Source: Candidatus Saccharibacteria bacterium UBA4727
GTDB taxonomy: Bacteria > Patescibacteriota > Saccharimonadia > Saccharimonadales > Saccharimonadaceae
Direction: 5' to 3'
Assembly: GCA_002404195.1 (NCBI GenBank)
Contig: DHJF01000029.1
Span: forward strand, 1-7,549
Length of the DNA stretch: 7,549 nt
The position numbers and the translations under genes are program-made. How positions within the stretch are numbered: position 1 is the first letter of the stretch; each line of letters starts with the position of its first letter. Below the pieces are notes generated by a model. That model searched no databases and was not told the DNA's origin. It saw nothing but the letters and a program-made list of their open reading frames with translations. Below, piece after piece: positions 1 to 6,705 of this stretch.

Positions 1-363
1 GCGCCGCACCGGCCGTTCTGGGACGAGATGAAAATATCGTGACGCCACCTGTACCATCTCTCGCCAATCACCAATCGCAAGCGCATCAAGCGCCTTGTCC
101 GGATAGCCGCAAAAATACAGCCCGAAATTATGACGCTGTGCGTCGTTCAGGCGATTAAAAACGACCGTTAGGCGCCGAAAGAGGCTCTCCGTCCCCGCCT
201 CTTCACCGGCCAGTTCTATGAGCCGTACCTGGGAAAGTTCAGGAATAACGCCAAGCTCATGATGGGACGAACTGGCGAGGTAGGTATGGAACCAAACTGT
301 CATATCCTGGGCTTGTTCGATAACGGTCGGCTGGTCAATGAGCCGTTCAAGCGTGACTGTCAT
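1..363 (-). CDS. Hypothetical protein, 3' end beyond the window (121 codons visible)
   Basis: I read this frame by hand. It starts at an ATG (363-361) and stays open without a stop to base 1, so at least 121 residues are encoded and the C-terminus lies outside the window. The start forms an ATGA overlap with the stop of the 608-residue gene upstream, which strongly suggests one transcript and translational coupling. There is no well-spaced Shine-Dalgarno; the nearest GAGG is 13 bases away. The protein begins MTVTLERLIDQPTVIEQAQD and contains a stretch LYFCGYPDKALDAL around residues 81-94. It looks soluble and mostly helical, with no signal peptide or membrane segment in the visible part. I do not recognise the family. 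The only functional hint is its coupling to the equally unknown neighbour, so the two products may act together. Confidence is in the gene being real, not in any function. Confidence 0.75.
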   Translation of the reverse strand, partial: MTVTLERLIDQPTVIEQAQDMTVWFHTYLASSSHHELGVIPELSQVRLIELAGEEAGTESLFRRLTVVFNRLNDAQRHNFGLYFCGYPDKALDALAIGDWREMVQVASRYFHLVPERPVRR

Positions 364-2186
364 GAAACAAACACTGCCTCAAGACCCAATGCGAGCCAGC
401 GCTCGACATCGCGTGGTTTAGATTCTACCTCTGGAAAACTACGTTGGAGTTTTTTATAAATAGTATCGAGATCGTTAGGTGGGCTCGAAACGAAATACTT
501 GAGCGTCCGGTCGGTCAGTTCACTTGGCATCACCACCGCATTGTCACGTTCAACCATATGAAGTTCAATTTTACGAATAGCAGCAAGAGTATCGCCCGAC
601 ACGTCGGCATGAGCGCCCTGCTTGCCAAAGAGTGAACGCACGCGAAGCGCCTTCTTCTCAGGCTCGGTAAACCCATGTAGCTCCTTGATGAGAGCGAGTG
701 TGACGATCCGTAGATCGTCGTGTGTACGAGGATCGGTATCGATAACTTGCCTCCCTGAAACCTGCTCGCCTTCAGGAGCAATTGCCGGCATTTTCGGCTC
801 TTCTACAAGTGCTGGCATATCGACAATTATTGGCTCAGACGCAACAATAACAGAGTCCTCGACAATAGGCGACGTCACAGACCCTTCATCATTATTCGTC
901 ACCCGACCCTGGACATATTTACTGGGTTGATACACCAGCGGTTGCTGGCGTGCGGGCATATTGCGCGGCGTTGGTGCAGTGACAACTGGCGTTACTTCTT
1001 GTGGCAACACAACGACACTCTCAGGTTGGATTGGCAGTACGTCTACGTGCTGTTCGAGTAATACATCAGCAACAAGTGGTGGCATACAGCTCATCAGCCT
1101 GCCGAAATCATTAAATTGCACGCCAAACCGTTGCGCGAGTTCACGTGGTTCGGTGTCGGTTCGTAGATATTCAACGTAACAATCGATGAGATTCAGATCA
1201 GTCGAAGCGGCGGCATACTCACGTTGATACGCAGTAATAACACTACCCTCGAGTTGATTAAGTGTCATTTGGTCGTCGAGTTGCACTCCGTTTGAGGCAA
1301 ACGTCTGGCGTAATTTTTCTTTCAGTCTCGAAAACGCCCCCGACTCAGTTGGCTCCACTATCGTTTCAGGCTCAGTCTCGGAAGTCTCGACAACCGCTTC
1401 GTCGCGCACTTCAGGCCCGGTCGTCTCGGTTGCTGGTGCCGCGTCCCAAGACGCACTCAATGCTTGATCCAAAGCCTTGTACGATTCCTCTTGTGAATAG
1501 TTATGTCGGACCAAAATATCTCTAACCACTTGGTGAACACTTGCATACACTGAACGTTGGCCAATCGCCTCACCAGTCACGTCGGCAATTTGCGTATAAG
1601 CAACACCGCTAAACAATGCCCGAAAGCGTTCAAAGTGCTTCACTCTTGTGAATCGAACTGGTCCGTGAAGGGCCATGATTGTCGCGGCAAGCACATCAAC
1701 ATTTTCCGGAGCAAGTACCATGTTATCGGGGTCATCGCCGAATAGTTCGGTCGTATCGCCAAAAATACTACTAATCACTTTTTGAACACTTCGAGAAAGC
1801 GGCGCGTTAGCCGTCGGTTCATGCATCATGTCAATGGGCGCAACAGCTTCTTCTGCGACCGGCACGGGCATTGCGACATCAGGTGCCGAGACAGGAACGG
1901 GTTGTTCAGAGACGGGAACCTCGAATGCAGGCGCTTGCAGTGCGACGACGCCAAGAACTGCCACTAAACCAGCGCCATGTTGATCGAGCTCTTTGAGCTG
2001 ATCATCGGTCAACTCCTCGGCGCGTCGCCGAAACGCCGCCACAACACTTTCGGTCTGCGTCGCCTCGAGGCCAAGTGAGATCGCTAATTGAGCCATACGC
2101 TGCGTCGCTACTGCTCGGTTGAGCTCAGGTGCTCTTTCTAAGATATCCCGTTCTTGACTGCTCAAAAATTCACTACCACTACTCAC
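360..2186 (-). CDS. Hypothetical multi-module protein, 608 residues, with internally repeated helical modules
   Basis: The start is GTG (2186-2184), chosen because an AGGAG Shine-Dalgarno (2194-2198) lies 7 bases upstream; the stop is TGA. I do not recognise the family. The protein looks like four helical modules (about residues 1-80, 128-248, 284-383 and 481-608) joined by Pro/Val/Glu-rich linkers (81-127, 249-283, 384-480) that are probably disordered. Modules 2 and 4 resemble each other: ALHG, RFRALF and ADVTGE at 172-206 match ELHG, RVRSLF and ADVSGD at 502-532, each followed by a similar helix ending VRHN or VERDN. Module 3 has a comparable segment, ELAQRFGVQF (349-358). These segments look faintly like helix-turn-helix units, but that is inference. 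There is no signal peptide or clear transmembrane helix; residues 72-84 are hydrophobic but short. It follows the lipid kinase gene by 68 bases and overlaps the next gene by 4. It could be a scaffold or nucleic-acid-binding protein; function is unknown. Confidence 0.85.
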   Translation of the reverse strand: MSSGSEFLSSQERDILERAPELNRAVATQRMAQLAISLGLEATQTESVVAAFRRRAEELTDDQLKELDQHGAGLVAVLGVVALQAPAFEVPVSEQPVPVSAPDVAMPVPVAEEAVAPIDMMHEPTANAPLSRSVQKVISSIFGDTTELFGDDPDNMVLAPENVDVLAATIMALHGPVRFTRVKHFERFRALFSGVAYTQIADVTGEAIGQRSVYASVHQVVRDILVRHNYSQEESYKALDQALSASWDAAPATETTGPEVRDEAVVETSETEPETIVEPTESGAFSRLKEKLRQTFASNGVQLDDQMTLNQLEGSVITAYQREYAAASTDLNLIDCYVEYLRTDTEPRELAQRFGVQFNDFGRLMSCMPPLVADVLLEQHVDVLPIQPESVVVLPQEVTPVVTAPTPRNMPARQQPLVYQPSKYVQGRVTNNDEGSVTSPIVEDSVIVASEPIIVDMPALVEEPKMPAIAPEGEQVSGRQVIDTDPRTHDDLRIVTLALIKELHGFTEPEKKALRVRSLFGKQGAHADVSGDTLAAIRKIELHMVERDNAVVMPSELTDRTLKYFVSSPPNDLDTIYKKLQRSFPEVESKPRDVERWLALGLEAVFVS

Positions 2187-2193
2187 AAAAAGT

Positions 2194-2239
2194 CTCCTAT
2201 AATTTCAGCTATCATACTGCTATATCAGAGCGGCGGCAA
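2194..2239 (-). promoter_or_regulatory. Candidate promoter and Shine-Dalgarno for the 608-residue protein gene
   Basis: Read on the minus strand, TTGCCG (2239-2234) is separated by 17 bases from TATGAT (2216-2211), matching the sigma-70 consensus at 4/6 and 5/6. Transcription would start near 2204, giving a leader of about 18 bases that contains AGGAG (2198-2194), 7 bases before the GTG. I see no terminator in the 68-base gap after the lipid kinase gene, so the gene could also be read from that upstream promoter. Confidence 0.42.
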
Positions 2240-2254
2240 GCATAAGCGGCCAAT

Positions 2255-3202
2255 CTAGCGACGAGTGGTGATAACCTGCAGCGTCGGTAGCTCGGGTGAT
2301 TTGCGAATTTGTAGTTTTGAAACATTTTCGAGCAGGGTGAATTCACCGTCAAGCTGAATAGGTACACTTGCGGGCTCTTTGAATAACAACGTATCACTCG
2401 CTTTCATCGTGCCTGGCATATAGCCAAGCGTACTCGCAGTGAGAAACGAACTATTTTTTGTCAACCCCGACACGTCAAGGTCACGACTCAAAAAATCAAG
2501 ATCGCCTGTTTTGTCATGACGCATTTTCATAAAGCCAGCCACATAACGACCGCTCACTGCCATGATATCAGTAACCGGTTCGCCACCATCGTCACCATCA
2601 CGAGAAAACAATGGAAGTACGCCCTCGTGACGTGTTTTGAAGTAATAGAGCACCAATCGGCCGAGCGTCAGAGGCAAGTTCGCCGCCCCGTGCTGCAATT
2701 GTTCTCGTATTTTGGGATTATCAAACTGGTGCGCAGCCATAGCCGTCCAACCAAGTGTGGCATAAAGGAGTGTACTGCGCCAATATTCATCATTGACCAT
2801 AATCTCAAGCGGACGAACGGCGACGGTCCTATCTTGTGCTTCAAGCACTGGTAGTGGGTCACGCCTTGCAGCGGGAATGTGAAAATTGTGTGCGCCATCA
2901 CCAAAATTACCCAGATTCAAAATGCCGAGTTTGACACCTGCGACACCAGCCACCCGCACACCATTAGCGACCTGCAGTGCTGTGCCATCGCCACCAACCG
3001 ATAGGACGGTATCATCTTCTCTGAGAGTTGCCGCGATAGCATCGATATTATCGGTCGCGTCAGGCGATGGAGTCGAAAAAGACTCATATTTCACCCCATC
3101 CTCTCGCAGGCGATCAAACACATCACGCTGCACGTTGCTAGCGTGCGAACTTTTCGGATTATGGACAACCAGGACACGGCGCTCTGACTTATGATCTATC
3201 AT
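2255..3202 (-). CDS. Diacylglycerol/lipid kinase family protein (DAGK catalytic domain)
   Basis: This is predicted to phosphorylate a lipid alcohol such as diacylglycerol using ATP, at the inner face of the membrane. Motifs support the DAGK/LCB5/YegS superfamily. NPKSS (residues 15-19) sits where the family has its NPxSG loop. GGDGT (70-74) is the nucleotide-binding signature. LGNFGDGAHNF (97-107) stands where LGTGNDFA is usual and is clearly diverged. In the C-terminal beta domain, SGRYVAGFMKM (217-227), GDLDF (233-237) and QLDGE (283-287) match the family pattern of GRY.GGGM, DG.LD and Q.DGE. At 315 residues it has normal length. NAD kinase shares GGDGT but not the C-terminal DAGK blocks. 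The ATG at 3202 has no Shine-Dalgarno but lies just behind an extended -10 element. The substrate cannot be told from sequence; host-lipid salvage is conceivable in a host-dependent bacterium, but that is speculation. Confidence 0.85.
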   Translation of the reverse strand: MIDHKSERRVLVVHNPKSSHASNVQRDVFDRLREDGVKYESFSTPSPDATDNIDAIAATLREDDTVLSVGGDGTALQVANGVRVAGVAGVKLGILNLGNFGDGAHNFHIPAARRDPLPVLEAQDRTVAVRPLEIMVNDEYWRSTLLYATLGWTAMAAHQFDNPKIREQLQHGAANLPLTLGRLVLYYFKTRHEGVLPLFSRDGDDGGEPVTDIMAVSGRYVAGFMKMRHDKTGDLDFLSRDLDVSGLTKNSSFLTASTLGYMPGTMKASDTLLFKEPASVPIQLDGEFTLLENVSKLQIRKSPELPTLQVITTRR

Positions 3203-3212
3203 CTATTTCTTA

Positions 3213-3240
3213 ATTATACCATATACTCTACAAAAGTAAA
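3213..3240 (-). promoter_or_regulatory. Extended -10 promoter of the lipid kinase gene, nearly leaderless
   Basis: On the minus strand a perfect extended -10, TGGTATAAT, occupies 3221-3213, with a weak -35 TTTACT (3240-3235) 16 bases upstream of the hexamer. The hexamer ends only 10 bases before the ATG at 3202, so the expected start site is about 4 bases upstream of the codon. That leaves no room for a Shine-Dalgarno, and none is seen. The -35 overlaps the terminator of rpoD. Confidence 0.7.
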
Positions 3241-3267
3241 TGACCCAGCCAAAACGACTGAGTCATT
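3239..3267 (-). terminator. Probable intrinsic terminator after dnaG-rpoD
   Basis: In minus-strand RNA the sequence 3267-3256 pairs with 3250-3239 as a 12-base-pair stem closing a 5-base loop. Two of the pairs are G-U wobbles, which become mismatches in the plus-strand RNA, so the hairpin is built for the minus strand. It is followed by a modest U-rich run (UACUUUUGU, 3238-3230). It begins about 20 bases after the rpoD stop. The U tract is interrupted, so termination may be incomplete. Confidence 0.65.
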
Positions 3268-3286
3268 ATCTGTCACAGACCTCACT

Positions 3287-4279
3287 TTAGCCGAGGTACT
3301 CGTGGAGTTTCTTGGCGTCTTTGTGCTTACGCAACTTCGCCAAAGCTTTGGCTTCTATTTGGCGAATACGCTCACGAGTGACGGCAAATTCCTGGCCAAC
3401 CTCTTCGAGGGTGTGGCTTTTGCCGTTTTCGAGGCCAAAACGCATTTTGACGATTTTCTGCTCACGATCAGACAGGGTTGAAAGAACAGCCTGGACTTGC
3501 TCTTTAAGCAGCTGACTCGCAGCCGATTCTTCTGGCGTCGTGCCATCTTCGTCTTCAATGAAGTCAAGCAGGACTGAATCTTCGTCGTCACCATCACGGC
3601 CAACGCCGGCGTCGAGCGACGTAATATCTTGCTTGATCTTGATGACATATTCAACTTTTTCGGGTTCCATCTCGAGCTCTTTTGCCAGCTCTTCAATAGT
3701 AGGTTCACGGTTCAACTCTTGGGTCATGCGACGCTGGGTACGCAGTAACTTATTAATCGTCTCCACCATGTGCACCGGGATACGAATCGTACGAGCTTGG
3801 TCGGCAATCGCACGGGTAATCGCCTGACGAATCCACCACGTGGCGTAGGTGCTGAACTTGAAGCCTTTGTCTGGGTCAAACTTTTCAACCGCACGGAGCA
3901 AGCCGGTGTTACCTTCTTGAATAAGATCAAGAAAATCAAGACCACGCCCACTATAACGCTTGGCAATCGAAACTACCAGGCGCATGTTTGCCTCGGCCAT
4001 TTTGTCTTTCGCCTTTTTTTCACCAGCTACCACGCGCTGGGCGAGAGCTAACTCTTCTTCAGCGTTAAGGAGGGGGATCTTACCAATCTCTCGTAGGTAG
4101 AGACGAACGGAGTCGTCAGATACATCATCAAAGTATTGACCATTGTTAATGGTTTCAACATCATCTTCTTCTTCGTCGATTAGTTCGTCGAGGGCCGGTC
4201 CGTCAATATCGCTGAGTGGTCCACCACTACCGTCAATCACAACATCATCTTCGGTTATCACACTTTTATCGTCTGCCAC
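3287..4279 (-). CDS. rpoD: Primary (group 1) RNA polymerase sigma factor, RpoD/SigA
   Basis: This is the housekeeping sigma factor, which directs RNA polymerase to -10/-35 promoters. Order of parts: an acidic N-terminal stretch (residues 1-55, many Asp/Glu) standing in for region 1.1; region 1.2 beginning [11 protein letters not shown] (56-66); region 2, with the core-binding and -10-recognition helices in [17 protein letters not shown] (118-134) and [13 protein letters not shown] (142-154); region 3 (about 166-245); and region 4, with the -35-binding helix-turn-helix [20 protein letters not shown] (290-309). The protein has 330 residues, compact like SigA of Gram-positive bacteria and without the large non-conserved insert of E. 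coli RpoD. The start is GTG at 4279, set by a strong AAAGGAGAT 7 bases upstream. It overlaps the end of dnaG by 14 bases, so it is co-transcribed and probably translationally coupled. The perfect extended -10 elements in this window fit its intact region 2/3. Confidence 0.97.
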   Translation of the reverse strand: MADDKSVITEDDVVIDGSGGPLSDIDGPALDELIDEEEDDVETINNGQYFDDVSDDSVRLYLREIGKIPLLNAEEELALAQRVVAGEKKAKDKMAEANMRLVVSIAKRYSGRGLDFLDLIQEGNTGLLRAVEKFDPDKGFKFSTYATWWIRQAITRAIADQARTIRIPVHMVETINKLLRTQRRMTQELNREPTIEELAKELEMEPEKVEYVIKIKQDITSLDAGVGRDGDDEDSVLLDFIEDEDGTTPEESAASQLLKEQVQAVLSTLSDREQKIVKMRFGLENGKSHTLEEVGQEFAVTRERIRQIEAKALAKLRKHKDAKKLHEYLG

Positions 4280-6014
4280 GTGTTATCTCCTTTATAAGAG
4301 TATTTAATTCACTGCGAATGTTCGTTGCTTTGGCGTCGTCACCGACAGCTTCAGCTTCACGAAGCGCCTGAGTGAGAATTTCTTTTTGTTGTTTCTTGTG
4401 TTCATTTATCACTTGGCGGAGCAATCGCGCTGTTTCGAAATATCGATCTTGGTCATCCCAATCAGCGTAGCGAGCGTCGGCCTTCAATAGTAGTATTTTG
4501 ACATACGTGTCAGTACTTTGCAAGCTTTCAGGGGTCGTTTTGATAACTTTTCCCGCATGTTTGGCTAAGAATGCTGCCACAGCCTGACGCTCCTCGCCCA
4601 CAAACATCGTCGTATCGACGGTAGCAAATAACTCCTGGCTCGGCGGATCAATCAGCGAGACAGCGAGGAGGTTGTCCTGGTAGGCATTTGCATCAGATGG
4701 AGTCGGGCCGCTTGGTACTACCCGACGTAGCGGCTGGTCGGCGGGAATTGACTCAGTCGCAGTCTTAGCCTGCACTGCAGCGAGCGATGAACCAACCATA
4801 GTGGCAATTTTTTGTTCATAATGTTCTTTTTCAACGGGATCTTTGAGCAATCGCACGACTGCCAAAGCTGCGGTTGTGAAGCCACGCTTACCCGCTGCTG
4901 TCGTGACATCTTCACGCAACTTATATTGATTCAGCACCCAGTCCACCGCCGGCTGCGCGCTATCTATTACCTGTTGCCACAACGCGACATCTTGCTGAAT
5001 CAATTCATCAGGATCTTTGGCGCCACCAGGCAGACTAATGATGGTCAGTTCCACACCAACCTCACTGGCAATCGGAATGGCGCGCTCGGTGGCGGCCAGG
5101 CCAGCTTTATCGCCATCAAACGCCAAGCGAATATTGCCCGTCAGTCGACGCAGGGCGCGCAGGTGGAATTCCGTCATCGCCGTTCCCGCTGTCGCCACTA
5201 CCTGCGTTACACTCGCCTGGTGGCTACTGACGACGTCAAGGTTACCTTCAACAATCACAGCGTAGTCATTGGTACGAATCGCCTCTTTCGCCTGAGATAG
5301 CCCAAAAACATGGCGACTTTTGTCGTACAGCGGTGTTTGTGGCGTATTTAAATACTTGGGTGCATTGGGAATATCTTCTAAAATTCGCCCCGTAAAGCCA
5401 ATTACCTGCCCCGTCCCGTCCATGAGCGGCACCGTCATGCGACCGCGGAACATATCACCACCAAAACGATTCGTCAGTCCAGCGTCAGTCAGTTCCTGGC
5501 TAGAAAAACCTTTTTTGCGCAAAAATTGCACCAAGGCATCGCCATTATCTGGCGCATAGCCAATTTGAAACGTCTGCACAATTTCTTTCGACAGCCCGCG
5601 CTTTTTAAAGACATATTCCAGCGCATGCTGGTTACTTAGCAGACTGTGTTGATAATAGTTGGCCGCCAATTTATTAGCATCGAGTAGGCGCTTCTTACGC
5701 CTCGCTATTTCTTGGTCGCCCTTTGACTCGTATATACTCAGGTCAACACCTGCACGACGCGCCAAATGTTCCAGCGCCTGACGAAAATCAACACCTTCAA
5801 CTTCCATAATAAAGGTGAAGATATCGCCACCTTTATTCGACGAAAAGTCATGCCAAATGTGTTTATCGGGGCTAACGACAAAACTCGGCGTTTTTTCGCC
5901 ACTAAACGGACTAAGACCCTTAAAATTGCGCCCTGCTCGCTTGAGCTGCACGTACTCCCCAATCACGTCTTCAATATTGAGACGAGCCCGTACTTCTTCT
6001 TTGGCGTCTTGCAT
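4266..6014 (-). CDS. dnaG: DNA primase DnaG with all zinc ligands replaced
   Basis: DnaG makes the RNA primers for lagging-strand synthesis and docks on the replicative helicase. At 582 residues it has typical length. The N-terminal zinc-binding domain is recognisable ([14 protein letters not shown] 32-45, [14 protein letters not shown] 61-74). However, the four metal ligands, C-H-C-C in the family, are Ser35, Ser38, Asp56 and Ser59 at exactly the standard spacing (3, 18, 3). I see no cysteine anywhere in the protein. The RNA polymerase domain is intact: [10 protein letters not shown] (191-200) and the KYLNTPQT segment (220-227). The TOPRIM domain keeps VEGNLDVV (255-262), AFDGDKAG (298-305) and KDPDE (333-337), which supply the catalytic Glu256, Asp300 and Asp302. 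The C-terminal 150 residues are the weakly conserved helicase-binding region. The ATG at 6014 gives the usual distance to the zinc domain and has no Shine-Dalgarno; a -10 ends 6 bases before it. rpoD follows with a 14-base overlap. Confidence 0.97.
   Translation of the reverse strand: MQDAKEEVRARLNIEDVIGEYVQLKRAGRNFKGLSPFSGEKTPSFVVSPDKHIWHDFSSNKGGDIFTFIMEVEGVDFRQALEHLARRAGVDLSIYESKGDQEIARRKKRLLDANKLAANYYQHSLLSNQHALEYVFKKRGLSKEIVQTFQIGYAPDNGDALVQFLRKKGFSSQELTDAGLTNRFGGDMFRGRMTVPLMDGTGQVIGFTGRILEDIPNAPKYLNTPQTPLYDKSRHVFGLSQAKEAIRTNDYAVIVEGNLDVVSSHQASVTQVVATAGTAMTEFHLRALRRLTGNIRLAFDGDKAGLAATERAIPIASEVGVELTIISLPGGAKDPDELIQQDVALWQQVIDSAQPAVDWVLNQYKLREDVTTAAGKRGFTTAALAVVRLLKDPVEKEHYEQKIATMVGSSLAAVQAKTATESIPADQPLRRVVPSGPTPSDANAYQDNLLAVSLIDPPSQELFATVDTTMFVGEERQAVAAFLAKHAGKVIKTTPESLQSTDTYVKILLLKADARYADWDDQDRYFETARLLRQVINEHKKQQKEILTQALREAEAVGDDAKATNIRSELNTLIKEITRGRR
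4285..4293 (-). promoter_or_regulatory. Strong Shine-Dalgarno of rpoD, inside dnaG coding sequence
   Basis: Minus-strand AAAGGAGAT lies in the last codons of dnaG, with its AAGGAG core 7 bases from the GTG of rpoD. It decides the rpoD start, since the preceding gene ends only after the rpoD start codon. It contrasts with the absence of any such sequence before dnaG. Confidence 0.85.
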
Positions 6015-6020
6015 AGTTAT

Positions 6021-6029
6021 AGTATACCA
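6021..6029 (-). promoter_or_regulatory. Extended -10 promoter of dnaG-rpoD, probably leaderless
   Basis: On the minus strand TGGTATACT (6029-6021) is an extended -10 (5/6 hexamer plus TG). It ends 6 bases before the dnaG ATG, so transcription should begin at or within a base or two of the start codon. No convincing -35 is present 16-18 bases upstream, which the extended element can compensate for. Confidence 0.65.
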
Positions 6030-6060
6030 CTTTTACCTCTGTAATGAGTGCTGGTGTATA

Positions 6061-6089
6061 TTGCTCCGGCACCGCTCTTATGCTTAAAT
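6061..6089 (+). promoter_or_regulatory. Candidate promoter of the membrane protein gene, divergent from dnaG
   Basis: TTGCTC (6061-6066) and TTAAAT (6084-6089) are 17 bases apart, with TG at 6081-6082 forming an extended -10. Matches are only 3/6 and 4/6. The -10 ends 10 bases before the ATG at 6100, implying a leader of about 4 bases and no Shine-Dalgarno. An alternative -10, TATATT at 6057-6062, would give a leader of about 30 bases, still without a Shine-Dalgarno. Confidence 0.4.
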
Positions 6090-6099
6090 AGCACTACCT

Positions 6100-6705
6100 A
6101 TGAACCCAGACCAAAATCAATATCCTATCGATTATCTCAACCAAATCGCTCCGGCGCCTCAAAAAGCCGGTCCGAGCCGAAAGGTGTTCGTGATCTTGGT
6201 CGGACTTGGCGTCCTGGTGTTTATTGTCGTTAGTCTGTTGATTTTCAGTAGCCTATCGGCGGGGCCGACTACTGACATGCAGCGTCTGGCCGCCCGCTTG
6301 GCCACGCTTAAAAGCATTGCGACAGCCGCCCAACCGACCATTAAAAGCAGTCAGCTGCGCAGCACGAATAGCAGTCTGACGAGCAGCCTATCGAACGCCA
6401 ACCATACAATCGTGACACCACTTGCCAGTGCCGGTATTGATACGGCCAAACTCGACAAAGCTATCGTCGCAGCCGAGAGCGGTGATGCAATTACCGCCAA
6501 ACTTGAAAACGACCGTCTGAACGGTATCTATGACGACGCCTATGCCCGGGAGATGACCTACCAACTCTCCTCCACCATTTCATTGATGGATAAAATCTAC
6601 ACCAGTTCGTCTAACCAACAAGTCAAAGATTTTATGCAAGCTACTGATAAGAACTTTGAACCAATCAAAAAACAATTCGAAGATTTCAAACCAAGCGACA
6701 GCTAG
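6100..6705 (+). CDS. Hypothetical single-pass membrane protein, 201 residues
   Basis: A hydrophilic, Pro/Gln-rich N-terminus (residues 1-28, with basic residues at 22-28) precedes one strong transmembrane helix at about 29-53 (VFVILVGLGVLVFIVVSLLI and onward). By the positive-inside rule the N-terminus should be cytoplasmic and the remaining 150 residues outside. That outer part is helical and rich in Ser, Thr, Ala and Asn (for example SSLTSSLSNANHT, 91-103), has no cysteine, and shows heptad-like spacing that could form a helical bundle. I see no lipobox, sortase signal or enzymatic motif. I do not recognise a named family. The gene stands alone on the plus strand, divergent from dnaG, and its stop shares the CTAG tetramer with the stop of the convergent gene. 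An envelope role in cell-surface or host contact is possible but is inference only. Confidence 0.85.
   Translation: MNPDQNQYPIDYLNQIAPAPQKAGPSRKVFVILVGLGVLVFIVVSLLIFSSLSAGPTTDMQRLAARLATLKSIATAAQPTIKSSQLRSTNSSLTSSLSNANHTIVTPLASAGIDTAKLDKAIVAAESGDAITAKLENDRLNGIYDDAYAREMTYQLSSTISLMDKIYTSSSNQQVKDFMQATDKNFEPIKKQFEDFKPSDS

Noticed and set aside
360..362. TGA recoded as Gly, as in Gracilibacteria/SR1
   Set aside because: TGA falls at natural ends of two genes (608-residue gene and orn), in both cases within an ATGA overlap, and Gly in the conserved proteins is encoded by normal GGN codons where I checked.
622..1525. Several plus-strand open frames of 70-100 codons rich in Ser, Thr and Arg
   Set aside because: They are antisense to the 608-residue gene, have no Shine-Dalgarno or promoter, and owe their openness to the linker composition of the real gene.
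2255..3202. NAD kinase instead of lipid kinase
   Set aside because: GGDGT is shared by both, but the GRY..GFM, GDLD and QLDGE blocks belong to the DAGK C-terminal domain, and the NAD kinase signature following GGDGT is absent.
4812..5300. Open frame of 162 codons on the plus strand, antisense to dnaG
   Set aside because: It lies wholly within well-conserved primase and TOPRIM coding sequence, has no recognisable domain or start signal, and its composition is that of a reverse-strand shadow.
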